Positions 19,785 to 32,700 of a stretch of 64,000 bases of DNA are shown piece after piece. Origin of the DNA: Mactra quadrangularis (Eukaryota > Mollusca > Bivalvia > Venerida > Mactridae); NCBI GenBank assembly GCA_025267735.1, contig CM046293.1, forward strand, positions 8,270,560-8,334,559. Direction: 5' to 3'. The position numbers were made by a program, and so were the translations under genes. The notes beneath the pieces are model-generated. The model saw only the letters and a program-made list of their open reading frames with translations, had not been told where the DNA came from and did no database searches. The first letter of the stretch is position 1. Each line of letters starts with the position of its first letter.

Positions 19785-19955
19785 TTGATGGCGCTTCCTG
19801 GTTCTTCCCAGTACTAAAGTAGTAGGATAAAGTTTCTTGCTCAAGGAAACAACGGGGGTAGGTTTTTGATGGGATTTGAACCAACGCGGAGCTGACTATC
19901 CAATGATTACCAGTCAAACGTTGTAACTACTCGGCCACACTCGCTCCTATTCCTC
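19785..19955 (-). mobile_element. tRNA-like SINE fragment
   Basis: CTTGCTCAAGGAAACAACGG and GATGGGATTTGAACCAACG (reverse of a B box), then GTAACTACTCGGCCACACTCG (reverse of an A box). Confidence 0.6.
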
Positions 19956-20179
19956 GTGTAAGTGGTTGATACAAGCTACCTGATGATAAACTTTTTGTTG
20001 TCACCGACAGGTCGATATTCATGCAACGAAATGAAACCTTGACTTAATGTATTATTAAAGGGTTTGCACCATTACTTAATAAGACAAGACGACGATTTGA
20101 CCTTAATCAAACATTTGTGAAGGGTTCTGCAAGTCTTCAAAAATCTTATAAAAGGGATATTGAACTGTTTGTAAACTTT

Positions 20180-20835
20180 GTTTTAATAGAGATACAAATG
20201 GTATATAGGAACAGTGATCAAGTCGAAGGACGTGCACTTAGGTATCAAAAGGTCCCAGGTTTTGAATCTCACTGCTTATTAATTGAGCTACCTACAGCTG
20301 TTACCCATGTCTGGTTCCCAGTCGTACTTTGACAGGTAAAAGTACGTCAGGCAAATCATGATCATGGCCGCACCCTATGTAATGAATTAGGTATTGGATA
20401 ATTATGTTTTCAAATGAACATTTCTCACTACACAGGCTTAAATCAAAGGATCATTGTACAAGCAGTACAGTGGATACTTTTTTTAGTTGTTCGGTTACAT
20501 ATATGCTAAATAAAGTATCCGAAATTCTAACGAGACTAATCCACGTCCGAATTGTGTTCAAGTGAGACATGTTTGTGTAAACTCGCTAAATATACTTGTA
20601 ATCAGAAAAATCGAAATCGAATGACCTATATAGTATCGAACTCCTACTATTAAGTAACTATCGTCAGCAAATGATCATGCAAGATAAAGAAAACGTAATA
20701 CCTGAATAATAACTGAAGAGGCCGCCATGATCACGGCTTGCCTGACCCGATAACGATAGTGGTAAGGGGCAGGTAATCCAGACTTCTGTTACCCTCCATC
20801 TAGGTGTGATTCGGTACTATAAGAGTCACCTGCTT
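20180..20835. repeat. Low-confidence repeat remnants
   Basis: GGTCCCAGGTTTTGAATCTCA resembles a decayed B box near 20255, and GATCATGGCCGCACC (20360) is echoed in reverse by GGCCGCCATGATCACGGC (20720). No gene is visible between. Confidence 0.35.
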
Positions 20836-21154
20836 GAAGGTTATTTCAACGATAAGGGCTCAACATCAATATTTTAAAGTCGGCCAAACATGTAAATGAA
20901 AGAATACTTTAACCGCATTTTGTTTTTACTTTTATCAACATTTTACAGGGTATGTTTTTAGAGTACTAGAATTGCAATGAATAGTTGAAAGTTTTATCGC
21001 CTTAATAAGAGGTCTGGTAAAATAGTCAAGATGAAGATATTCTACCTTAAAGACGATGATAAGTTGTCAGTACAGGTATCCATTTATATAATATATTAAA
21101 AGCATTTGTCTTAATGTATGATCCTTAATTACATTATGAAAGTTTGCTTCATAA

Positions 21155-21495
21155 AGGTACTAGTTCACATATTTGGTAAAATTTCTCTGTAATTTCAGGT
21201 TATCATTCAGTGTCTGTAATTATGTCAAAATATTTCTTAATATTATAAGACAAACTGACCTATAGGTTGCAAGAAATATATAATAGAAGTCACAAAAAAT
21301 GTACTAAATTGTCTATACCGTGACATACGGGGTAGATATTTATTTCATGAAACATCATTATTTGTAGTTGTATGTCAACTTGCACTGAAATTGCCATTAT
21401 CAGACCGCTACTTTCCTGCTTCAAAAATGTTTCTATTAACTTTTGATAGTTTTAAAAAAGTTGATATTTAAGTTGAAATCTGTGAATGAGTACCT
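21155..21495 (+). mobile_element. Repeat A copy 4
   Basis: Full-length 341-bp copy; left flank ATAA (mutated TTAA), right flank TTAA. Nearly intact relative to copies 5 and 10. Confidence 0.83.
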
Positions 21496-21622
21496 TTAAC
21501 ACTGATGATAGGGGAGTTGTTTAGATCACACTTTAAATTGTGTACATGCATGTTGTTATTTAGAACTGAACAAAAGTTCGTTAAAAAACAAACGTTGTTT
21601 ATGTAAATAATACTATCAACTG

Positions 21623-22042
21623 ATCCACGACAGGGGGTGCTCCAATCTGATTAAAACCCGATCTAAAATTTCCGCTCGCCTACTCGCTAATTTTGATCTG
21701 GCCTTTTTCAAACGAAGGTCACGATCAGGTGACCTTTTCTTATCATAATATTCATGACGAAATCGTTATGATACGTAACTTGTTTACATCGTCTACGTCA
21801 CGCAATTTGAAATGAGCCGCCCAATCGCAGACTGTGAATAATACCGCTGTTAAATATGCATGCAAACCTTGGTCTAAAAATAGAAATTACGAAATCAAAA
21901 TGTGATTAATAGTGGTTTCGTCTAGATGAAAGCTACGCATTGTTTGGTCGACGGACACAAAGTTCATCTCGACGTGACCTTCCACGGAGACAGAAGAGAT
22001 CCTGTACGACAATACTCTACAGGATATTTGTTTACGGAGATT
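21623..22042 (-). mobile_element. Family M repeat, copy 1
   Basis: About 400 bp shared with 45738-46155 and 57341-57740: ATTAAAACCCGATCTAAAAT, CACAGTCTGCGATTGG-type block, and ATCCTGTACGACAA. No terminal inverted repeat seen. The 67-codon frame at 21926 lies inside and is not a gene. Confidence 0.8.
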
Positions 22043-22744
22043 GGGGGTGCTCAGAATGATAATGAAATATTATATATTATCAAATTCAATATGTTTTACC
22101 AGTGCCTTCCTGATGTACTAAAAGAGTGATAGTTTATCCGCTGTTCTAATTTTGTTAAAATGGATTATTATAGTCCGACAATATTAACCTGAGCTTGATT
22201 TTTATGCAATAATATCGTCTTGGTCACTGCCGGATCTAAAAAAATTCGATTTTTCTTTTTGTAATTTCCAAAACTACATATCTTTCCATGTCGTTCTGTT
22301 AAACTTTCATCCTCATTAGCCAATTAGAAGTATGATTTTTTAACTATTAAAAATGCCGGAGGTTCTTAGTTCAGCTTTAAGAAATAATGTGTTTTTTTCA
22401 TCTCCTGAAAACTTAGTTTTTTGTAGTTTCGGCATTTTCAAGTGACCACGACGATGTATTAATCTTAGTACATGTATTTACTGTCTATTTTTTCTTCGTT
22501 TGTAAATCGCGCTTTATCGGTAGCTTTCGGCAAAATACACATACTGAACAATTCTGTTTGCATAAGAATAAATACTTTGAAACTGTGTCACAATATTGCA
22601 GACTGATGTGTCTCCCCACAAAAGAACGAGTCCAAAATTAAAAGTACAAAAATTTGCTACGATTACAAAATTGATTTATAGTCAAATACATGTGTTTGAT
22701 CGTATACATGCATACGGAAACTCACGATTAATTGCAAGTGAAAC

Positions 22745-23066
22745 CAGTAGCGTGTTCAATTACACAAAACGTTACAGAACGTTGCATTACGATACATTCG
22801 GAACTCCTCGACCATTCGCTGCGAATAATCTTATCTAATAAACAAATATGCGATTGTTAAGGCAATGAGCGATGTTTCAAAATTTACGGACTAAAAACGA
22901 AACATCATCCATTGCCTAAAGGATTATATATTTGTTTACTTCAACACCAGTAGTTTCCAAATAGCGTCTAAATATGTCCGAGATTTTCGCAACGAATGGC
23001 CGAGGAGTTCCAAATGTAACGTTACAGAACGTTACAGAACGTTCGCGGTAACTGAACTCCCTAGTG
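22745..23066. mobile_element. Repeat B copy 3
   Basis: Complete palindromic copy about 150 bases from copy 4, separated by an AT-rich stretch. Confidence 0.83.
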
Positions 23067-23213
23067 TTAATATTATAATAAGGTAGTTCAAGCTCATGTT
23101 AATTTTGTCGCACTTTTTAACTTTTATTTCTCAAAACCACCCTACCTTTTAAATGTATAAGTTTATTTTAATATTTACATAGACACGTAATGTTTTGTAA
23201 CGGACCATTAGCC

Positions 23214-23535
23214 TCTAGCCTGTTCAATTACACAAAACGTTACAGAACGCTCCGTAACGATACATTCGGAACTCCTTGGCCATTCACTGCGATTAATCTC
23301 GGACATATTTAGACGCTATTTTGAAACTACCGGTGTTGAAGAAAATAAATATATGATCGTTTAGGCAATTAGTGATGTTTCGTTTTTAGTCCGTAAATTT
23401 TGAGACATCACTCATTGCCTAAACGATCGCATATTTGTGTATTAGATGAGATTATTTGCTGTGAATGACCGAGGAGTTCCGAATGTATCGTTACGGAACG
23501 TTTTGGAACGTTTAGAGTAATTGAACAGGCTATAG
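23214..23535. mobile_element. Repeat B copy 4
   Basis: Complete copy with well-kept ends CTAGCCTGTTCAATTAC and GTAATTGAACAGGCTATAG. Confidence 0.85.
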
Positions 23536-24029
23536 ATCTAAACCTAATACTTGTTAAACTTAAATGTGGAAAAAAGCATCATTTTACCAACTATTCGTGA
23601 GTTCAATAGTCAAAGTATGATCTGTGTTGGAAGGGAAAAGTAAAATACATGTATCTTATAGCAGTGAAAACATGCATTTGACGTCACGTTTGTATAAAAT
23701 GAAAACAAATTTTCTGAGCTGAATTAGTGAAATAAGATTTTACGCTTAACAATGACAAATATGTTTTATAAATATTTCATCTTTGTGTCAAGGTAAACGT
23801 GTATTATTTGACTGATATAATTGTTGTATAAAACATAACTGTGACCAGTAGACAAGAGATTCACTTAATAATCGGACAGAAACAACTAACCTATCCATTG
23901 TGTACCCTTTGAGCATATACGTTTTTCCTTCGAAAATACTATACCACGAGAGTAAGCAAGTGTTACAATTACACTAGAATGTTAAATTCTAATCGATTAT
24001 TAATTTTTGTGTACAGGTGTTGTTCAATT

Positions 24030-24500
24030 TTATTCAACTGTCACTGACACATACATAAGCTCCGCTGATTTAAATTTACATGTAATTTGATAGATTTTAA
24101 GTAGGTAGTGTATTTTTAAATTATTGGGGTTAAAGGTACTAGTTCACAGATTTGGTTAAGTGTTTTCTATATTTCCAAAAAACTATTCAGTGTCTGTAAT
24201 TGTGCCCAAAATTAATTCTTGATTTTATAAGACAAATTGACCTATATGTTACAAGAAATATACAATAAAAATAATAAAAATGCACTAAAGATATCTATAC
24301 CGTGACATACGGGGTAGAGTTTTACTACTTGAAACACCATCTTTTGGAGCCGTATGTCAATTTGCACCAACATTGTTATTATCAAATCACTAACTTTGAA
24401 AAAATATTTCCAAACAATTTTGATAAAAAATAGAAAAAGTTGATGTTTAAGTTGAAATCTGTGAATGAGTACCTTTAATGTATGCACCACTGGCAGTTAA
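24030..24500. mobile_element. Family O mini-palindrome, copy 6, split by repeat A copy 5
   Basis: The left arm CATACATAAGCTCCGCTGAT runs to GGGGTTAA at 24133, the right end TTAATGTATGCACCACTGGC starts at 24475; the 341-bp insert between them is repeat A. Confidence 0.8.
24134..24474 (+). mobile_element. Repeat A copy 5, inserted inside a repeat O element
   Basis: Full-length, flanked by TTAA at 24130-24133 and 24475-24478. The flanks join into GGGGTTAATGTATGCAC, the expected interior of a repeat O element, so this copy landed at the TTAA of that older element. Confidence 0.87.
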
Positions 24501-26490
24501 ATACAAGTTAACAATATATTGTATATTATGCATATTAACATTGATATATGTAGTTATTCTCTATTTCGAAAAGATATTTAACATATTTCAGGGGAAGCAA
24601 CTTTCACAAAAGTCAGCCAAAGACCACAAGAGTTATCTTGTATATTTTGTTTGGAGGTTTGAAAAGGGAGATAACTTGTATAGGTTTGTATTAAATAGAT
24701 TTGCACATGTTCAACTTCTAATATAAATTAAAGACATGGTTTGAAGTGCTTGCAAATATATCACTGTGCACACTGAGCAGTCTTTACATGTATAACTTGG
24801 AATGGAACTAGATCACATGCAGGTTTCTTGTGATAGGTTCTTTGTTACTTAGTTCTTTAAGACCTCAGGACACACCCATAGCATTTATGGTCCAAAGTAT
24901 TTTAACTAAACAATGTCTGTTTTTAGAAAATGAAAATCTAGGCTAAATCATAAGCAACCTTCAACAATTTTTGTGTGTCATGATAGATCAACGTACGTTA
25001 TATAACAATATATGTGCATCCAAGCTTGCAAACATTTTATAAGTTCAATATCAAGATTGTTGCTATTTATAATATAATATCATGGAGCTCTCGTTTGTTC
25101 GAGTTTTCAGGTCCCACGGTAAGCCATGCAAAGTAGACGTGTAAACAATCTGTAAAAGAAGGTCCTCCAAGGGTTGTTGAAGTTAATAATATCATTATAG
25201 TGGACGTTCATCACCAACTCTTGGACCCAAGTTGATGCTAACGAAAGAGGATGTTACAAAAATTACAAAAATGTGAAAGAAAATTACAACAGGGTAAGAA
25301 TTAAGAATCATTGCACCCTAATCTTCCCCCATGGTGATACTGTATTTTCAAATGAAATATTATATTAACCTACAATTTTCAATGTATATAACCTAGATAA
25401 TGGAAACATCCAAACATTTATAGTTTAGCTATGAAATATTGGCAGTATGCAATATAAATACGCCGGGGTTTGACCTAAATATGTATTTATATCACTAAAA
25501 TTGGTCTTAAGTACTTTTCTTTCATAAATTCCTAGAAAGATTACCAACTTCCACGAAAACAGTATAAAAATAGACTATTTATTTAATCCCCTGAGATTAT
25601 TTTGTAAAATATTAAAATTTAGTACAAGGGCTTCCATACATGACGTCTTGTCAATAGGTCAGTCGGTATATACACAATCAATCGGACTTTATTCGTTTTG
25701 TTAATATATCATACAAGTTAACAGGCGCCCTTTCACCATTAAAGTTAGGGCAGTTTAATAAAAAATGTCATTTTCCATGTACATGTATTTTAAAGTGGTT
25801 CGGGTAGAAACATTATTTAAGTTTTGAGAAAATATGTGTGTATGCTGCAATGACAATGTTAAGTTTGCATTTTCTGTATTTGTGTAAAATGCAAGTTAAG
25901 GTTAATGCATATATGAATTGCTAGTCTTTGATCATAATCACATCACATAATAATTTCTTGGCAGTTTGTGATAAAGTATCTTCCTTAAATTGCGTCTATA
26001 ATTAGGTTCAATGCATGCGTCTATTTGTCGCGTTAACTTACAATGGTATAGCATTATATGATGTAAATATATGACCAATATTAAAGGACGTGTGGTTGCT
26101 TTGACAATAACTCCGTATAGAGACAACAATAAGTTTTTGTAATGTTAAATGCACATAAAGAGTCTGCTGCGCAAAAAAATCTCTTTTAATATACATATTG
26201 AGCAAGTTGCGTTAACGGGACGCTATATATGTAGCGTTTTTTTCGGTAGGTTAGTCGACGTGGCTTCAAGCTAGCAGCACCAAGATGATGTCCACAAACA
26301 AAACTCCCAGTGAAAAATATCGCATTTATCATAAATCACCGGTTGCAGCGTTGAAACCATTTTCAAAAGCTTGTCAGACATTACTTGACGAAAATAGGCT
26401 TTACCAAGGGAGATAATTCATTAATCAATGCCGTAAACACACACATCAAATGGCATATTGCACATACACATTTAATAATGCCAAAATAAT
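24501..26490. other. Spacer, nothing recognised
   Basis: No gene or family member seen. The open frame at 24478-24726 is discussed among the rejected items. Confidence 0.4.
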
Positions 26491-27017
26491 TAGAGGTGTA
26501 ATGGTTAACCGATATACTAATATTGCAATACGAATTCTGACTGATTTTAACCGGTTCGTTTTTTCCTGAACCGGTTTTTTGTAGTTATGTGCCGTACTGA
26601 TTGTTTTTTATCACAATATAAAATTTAAATATTTGAATAAATGTAATGGCATTTATAGTCTAAGTTTCATGCTTACGCACGTTCACTGACTTTACAGCTA
26701 TTAATTGGGTTGAAAACTTGAAATAATCTGATCGTGCTTTAAATGTTAAACATTTCGACAAATGAAAGAATAATTCTCCTCGAAAGTCCCTTTCAAAATA
26801 TTTATTTTCTAACATGTAATCCATTTTTCACAAGTCTAATATTTGGATAAGAGCTCATTTGCGTGTAAAGAATGCAATGCACGTGCATTAACTCATGTTT
26901 TGCACGTCTACTAAAAACAAAAACAAAACCGATACGTATTGCAATATATTGCAATACGGGTTTTGTATATTGCAATATATATTGTAATACGCTCTTTACC
27001 GTATTGTTACACCCCTA
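26491..27017. mobile_element. hAT-type MITE (family G), second copy
   Basis: Same ends and interior as 14935-15404. Flanks AAAATAAT and ACAATAAT agree at 7 of 8 bases. It contains a piece resembling SINE family F at about 26650-26712. Confidence 0.82.
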
Positions 27018-27271
27018 ACAATAATGCATCACGAAAATATCCCTACTGCTAATTAATTAAATGTTGCTTGTTTCATACCAGTTGCAGTTTCAAGACGACG
27101 TCATAATATTGCTGTAAGTGTTCATTAATTTGTGAAGGCTCTTGAAGATTGTAATGACTGTGCGTTCATGGTGCAGCATAAAATAAAAGTGCTTGATAAT
27201 GCTTGAGTTATCGGTAACAAAAGACACATATTTGAGGTACCTGATCTTTTTTGTCTAGTCATGGTTACAAG

Positions 27272-27395
27272 GTTTGTTTGTTTCTTGTTTTTTTATTGAG
27301 TTTAACGCCTTGTCAACATGATTTAGGTCATTTTATTGCGTCCAGCGTACCTAACTTGGCTTTCCTGGGGCTAAGTTTGTTATTTATAAACAATA
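27272..27395 (-). mobile_element. SINE family E tail
   Basis: TTGAGTTTAACGCCTTGTCA to CTTGGCTTTCCTGGGG, truncated. Confidence 0.65.
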
Positions 27396-27939
27396 ACCGT
27401 GCATTATTGTCGCTAGGCATTAAAATACGGTCAGTTTGGGTCAATAATCGGTACAAAATACGCGTACTGGGTTTGACAGGTAAAATTATGTGAAAGCGAT
27501 ATTAATCTGAATGGTAAGTTTAAAATGCCCGTATTAATGCTATTAAACATTTTTAAATTTTCTCCCAGTACGTTGTTTATGTACACTGATCAATAGACGG
27601 TAGTTATTCACGATGTATTCAGCAAATGTTTGACGCATCGTCAGGTTTTGTAACCATTTATGTCATTATTTATGGTTGCCACCAAGGCCACCAGTACTCA
27701 CATGGGACTATTCATCGTAGTTTTGCAAAGATTATTGATAACAATGCATAGCTGTTTAAGTTAGGATAGTTTCTTGCGATTAAAGTCATCACAGTTATTT
27801 TATAAAAGGTACAGTTTACATACATATTTCTGAAGAATGCATAAAAGCCAAGGATGACATTACTTGTCAAGGGTGAACATTCCGTTCTATCACCCTCTGT
27901 TGAATGTGATATGCACTAGTAAATGAATTATATAGGATT

Positions 27940-28066
27940 ACAATTGTATTCATCAGTCACTGATGCAAACATTAACCCCGCTGATTTTAATCGATCGTAA
28001 GTTCATAAGCATTGTAGTGAGTATTTAAATCAACGGGGTTTATGTATGAGCAACTAGCAGTTGAAT
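27940..28066. mobile_element. Family O mini-palindrome, copy 7
   Basis: CATTAACCCCGCTGATTTTA paired with TATTTAAATCAACGGGGTTT. Confidence 0.77.
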
Positions 28067-28532
28067 AGAAAAACAAGTACAACGATGAACTGGTTATATT
28101 TTGGATAGTGTTTCGTTTGTTGTTTCGAAACCAGTCCAAAAATTATCTAGTTTTCATTGTACAAGAGTCCCCATTCTATTGTTAAGTACCGTAGCACTAG
28201 ACAGCGGCCTTGATATTAACTTACATAGTTAAAACGTAATAGTTGTTCAAATGAGCTTAAATAAATCACAATACATAATTGTTATTATCTATCAAGTATA
28301 GACATAACTGATATTAATTATTATGATATTATTATTCTATTAACCTAGTTAAATTTAAAGATAGAAATAGATTGCAAATACTGCATATCAAGTGACATAA
28401 ATAGAGGGTAGCGACATTACATCGCTTTTTCATTGACAGTAGGAAGTATGCATTAAAGGTCAAGGCTATGTATGTTATATTACGTTAATACTATATATAA
28501 ATTTTAGTTTCATCTTATATCTGGATTCTTAA

Positions 28533-28875
28533 AGGTACTCCTTCACAGGTTTCAGCTTAAATATCAACTTTTTCTGAAACTATCTAAATTGTATGGAAAC
28601 ATTATTTGAAGCAGGTAATTAATGTTTTGATAATGATAATTTGAGTGAAAATGGACACACAACTACAAATGATGGTGTTTCAATTAGTAAAACTCTACCC
28701 CGTATGTCACGGTATAGACAATTTTAGTGCATTTTTTATTCTTATTGTATATTTCTTGCAACCTGTGGGTCAGTTTGTCTTAAAATATTAAGAATTATTT
28801 TTGACACAATAACAGGCACTGAATGGTATTTCGATAATGTAGAAAAATCTTTACCGAATATGTGAACTAGTACCT
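28533..28875 (-). mobile_element. Repeat A copy 6
   Basis: Full-length with perfect TTAA on both sides (28529-28532 and 28876-28879). Confidence 0.87.
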
Positions 28876-28879
28876 TTAA

Positions 28880-29421
28880 TACTACTGACCTCATTGTTTG
28901 ACTGGATGTATTATCAAAAGTGCACACTGCATTAATTTACTCCAAACATGCAAATATTGCATTACCTGTAATAGTACATAATTTACATAAATAAATAAAC
29001 ATAAATGTGAGGTACATATATGAGTATTTCTCGGTAGTCGTAGCCCTATTCCAAGATTGATCAAAACTTGTCGCTTTTAAATAAACCAAGACCTATATAG
29101 TTTGGGTACATTAAACCTTAAGTTTATGCCCGTTGAATGAGTATATAATATTAGTTTAATATTCATACATATTGTGGAAGCTTTCTTCTGGGACTTAGTT
29201 TGTGCAAGTGTTTTAAATACAGCAAATTTTGTGATTGCATTCTTAAATGTATAATAATGTTGGATATATCATGCATTTAAATTTGATTTAATTTGCATGC
29301 AGCGAATAAATAATTTACGTTGTTTTAATTGTTTACGTCGTGCACATGTCGTTGCTGCGCGTGATAACTATTGTGCATAATTCTATTTCTAATATTTAGA
29401 CATTTAAAGAAAAGCAATAAA
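28880..29421. other. Upstream region of gene 2
   Basis: AT-rich; no defined promoter. A likely acceptor at 29399-29400 suggests that the 5'UTR begins in an exon further upstream, not located. Confidence 0.4.
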
Positions 29422-29733
29422 ATGGAGAGTGTAATATCAGTACCGTATAGTAACAATAGTGACGATGCAATTAAAGACAATGCATGCACGTGTTGCATGA
29501 GAAACGAATTAAGAGTTAAACGATTTCAAAACATTGCACTGTGTTCTATTGTAGTAGGCGTTTTATTTTGTTTAATTAGTAATGTATTGTTTAATTACAC
29601 AGCATGGGACAAAATAAATACTTTATCTAATGACAATAATGAACTGAGATCACGTATTGATGACCTTGCAAGGAATTTAGAGAATCTAGTATCTTTGGTT
29701 CAGCAAGAACAAGGTCTAGCAGACACACAGCTG
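29422..29733 (+). CDS. Gene 2 exon 1: cytosolic tail, transmembrane helix, coiled-coil stalk
   Basis: 104 codons to the donor CTG|GTACGT, phase 0. I chose the Met at 29422 over the one 17 codons upstream: the upstream extension (ILFLIFRHLKK) would add a second hydrophobic run, and it overlaps a likely acceptor TTTCTAATATTTAG ending at 29400, which suggests a 5'UTR exon boundary. The helix IALCSIVVGVLFCLISNVLF is followed by an NYT sequon and a Leu/Ile heptad stretch that could support trimerisation. Confidence 0.82.
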
Positions 29734-32700
29734 GTACGTGCTATTGTCATACAGTACCCTCCGAAAGTTCTTGGACAAATCGAATTTTAAGAAATACTGA
29801 TCATGCATTCCACAATTTTACTATGCTTGCATTTAAAACATATTAATGCGAAGTATTTTAGAGCTTAGTTTAAAACAACTTTGATTTAAAAATTTGCTTA
29901 GATGACTCTCTATTTTTGTACATTGGTAAATTCGAAACGGTTTATCCTAAAATCAGATTTAGTCCAATGCCTTTTGGAGTGCCCTATATATTGTAAAAAA
30001 ATATTTTATGTTTAATTCCTTGTTACTTCGAACATGCACTCATCTTAATAGGTCATCCTTATGTAGATGTAGAAATTACTATAGTCGGTAGTTATTGGTC
30101 ATATGCACACTGTAGTATTTTAGATGCTCTGCTGGTTCGAACCTCACCTACTCTGGTTATACCCTTCCATTAGCATTTGACAATAATGACGATTGGTCAT
30201 ACGCACACTGTGGTATTTTAGCTGCTCTGCTGGTTCGAACCTCACCTAGTTATGTAATACAATTCTATGAACATTTGACAATAATGTCGATTTCTAGCAG
30301 TACCATCAATTAGGTATATAAAGAGGTCGTTAGCTTTGTTGAAAGGTAGGTTAGTACTGGATTTTGACAAGGTCCACGAAAGCAATGTTTGGTGTATGAA
30401 AGAATACACACGTGAAATGCACTTCTTAGAAATTCAAGGAAGAACAATTTGGAACATGCTGCAAAACTTTTGTTCGACTTAAATGAACATTCCTTTGCTA
30501 GATTCAAGCCCGCCCCAAAAACATTAGCTAGCTATGCCAATGCTCCACCTGGTTTTGCAAACCGTGTTTTTTAATCGTCTTGGTCTATCATATTGCAATA
30601 GTGAGCTTCATATTGGTTGACGGGTGTAAGCATTGAAACATTAGTGATATGAGCGTCCCTCTTGTAGTTTAAACTTGTTCAAACTTTCCACTTTCATTTA
30701 AAGCTTTTCATTCAAAGTGTAGGCTGTAGGACAAAGACTTGTAGTTGTTGATCAAATCAACAAAAAGCAAGTTCGCTCAATAATATGCCAGTGCAAGTAC
30801 TAAAGAATGATGCTTACATATTTACTAGGTAGATATAGTACTGGGAAGCAAACTAATTATCAAAGATCTTACGTTACTATGACTATACATATAAAATGAT
30901 TTACGACATTAATAAGTCATTGAAGTGTTGATAAGGAGGATTCCTTCGTTATTTGCATCTTGCATGTATTCTGGAAGAACAATGCATGCAAGCCAAGATG
31001 GTGTTTTCTTAATACATTGACTCGCACAAAGACAAAACATGTGAAAATATCTTATTGAGTAAATATAGTAAATATGCTATATCAAATAACGGTTGCCAGA
31101 AATTTGCATCTTGGACAATAGCAGTAAACTGTTGCAATCACAGATGGCCGGTGCGGTGCCGAAGCAAAAGTACTATAAATACATATTGTTTTTGCTTTGG
31201 GACCGTGCTGCCCTGCCCGCCTGTGGTTGCAATGCAATGCAATATTGTTTTATATGACAACTAATTCGAGTATGGCTTTATTAGAAGTGACATACATAGC
31301 TGATGTTTATAACTTATGCTCACTCACTTTTCAACTCTCAGTTTACTGTTGATTAAAGTGACAGTAAGTTCCGCTACTAAGACCACATTGATTTATGTAT
31401 TTGATGCAAATCTTGCGTTTTTGAGAATTGTTAAGCTTCAAGTACTATTTTGAGAAGAAAACAATGGACCTATATGAGAGCCGTTCTGGTATTTAGATTT
31501 GAATTTGATGATCTTAATAGCGGAACTTTGTATTCCTGTATTTAAATAACATTTATCAGTATTGCTGTTAGTTTCCACTTGCTATTATATTTAACGAAAA
31601 TTCTAAGTACCCCGATTTCATTATTGTATGAAGTCTTTACTTTTCAACATTAATGTCCAATCGATAGTGGAATTGTATACGAAACCATACTGTCGTCTGC
31701 TTGCATGGTTTTCTTGCATCCACAAGGTTGCCAAACCAGTTTTGTCGTGTATGGGTTGATTTAATTGCTATGATTAAACAGAAAATATAGCAATTAGAAC
31801 TTTTTATCTCTGCAGGTTACGCACGACCGTGCAAAAGACCTTTGGCAATTACTCCTTCTTGTAGCGACATTCGAGCCATTTCTTGATTTTTCGTTAAGCA
31901 TATCAACACACTTATGATTTTCACCAAAACTGACCATGTGGGAGTTTTGCATGAGAAGCACGTGCCCATTTCCGCGTTTCAGCATATGCACGACAAAACC
32001 AGTATTGCATTGATGATAATGCATGAAAACCATGCAAGCAGACGACAGTATGGTCCTATACACATTTCCACTATCGATTGGACATTTTTGTTGAAAAATA
32101 AGAATTTCCTACAATAAATAAATTGGTGTACTTAGACGTTTTGTTAGGTATATGAAGCTTGAGAAAACATGTTTATTATTTCAGATCTCGGGTACCCATT
32201 TATCAGAGGAAGATGATATGTCAGCACCGTTACAACAACTCTTGTTACATAGAAACAAACGTAAAGCAAACAAAGAACGTCATAAGAATAAGAATAGAAA
32301 AAAGAGATGCAAGGTAATTGCCATATTTTGTTTTACCATTTAATTCCATTATGAATTCTCCTTAATCATGTAATAGCCCATCGCTAGAAATTTAGAGGTC
32401 ACAAACTTGCTTGTCACAAATAGTTTTAAGGCTTGCTGATTTTAAAGCAGATCCGTCACACTATCAGCAGTATGTTGTTGGCTGCTAGGAGGTAAGGGAC
32501 CGGCATTTAATCTACCGTAAGCATGAAACTCGCTGCTGCATGTATACATGTATGTGATTGGTCAATATAAACAAGACAGTGCACATATTCTGTGATAATT
32601 TGGTATTGGTAACAACTGTCACACTGTCAATATAATAAGATTTTATAAAATATAATAATTTCATGTTCCGTAAAGCCGATCGATTCCAGAGTCCAGAACT

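Noticed and set aside
21926..22129. 67-codon frame
   Set aside because: Inside family M repeat; the other two copies do not preserve it.
24478..24726. 82-codon frame with a hydrophobic start and FEKGDNLY, resembling the LKSGDNLY turn of gene 2 exon 5b
   Set aside because: It begins in the end of repeat A and the resemblance rests on a GGGAGATAACT word that recurs across the window in noncoding contexts. No other THD motif is present.
31794..32063. 89-codon minus-strand frame and overlapping plus-strand frame
   Set aside because: Both run through the arms of a TIR element and have no domain features.
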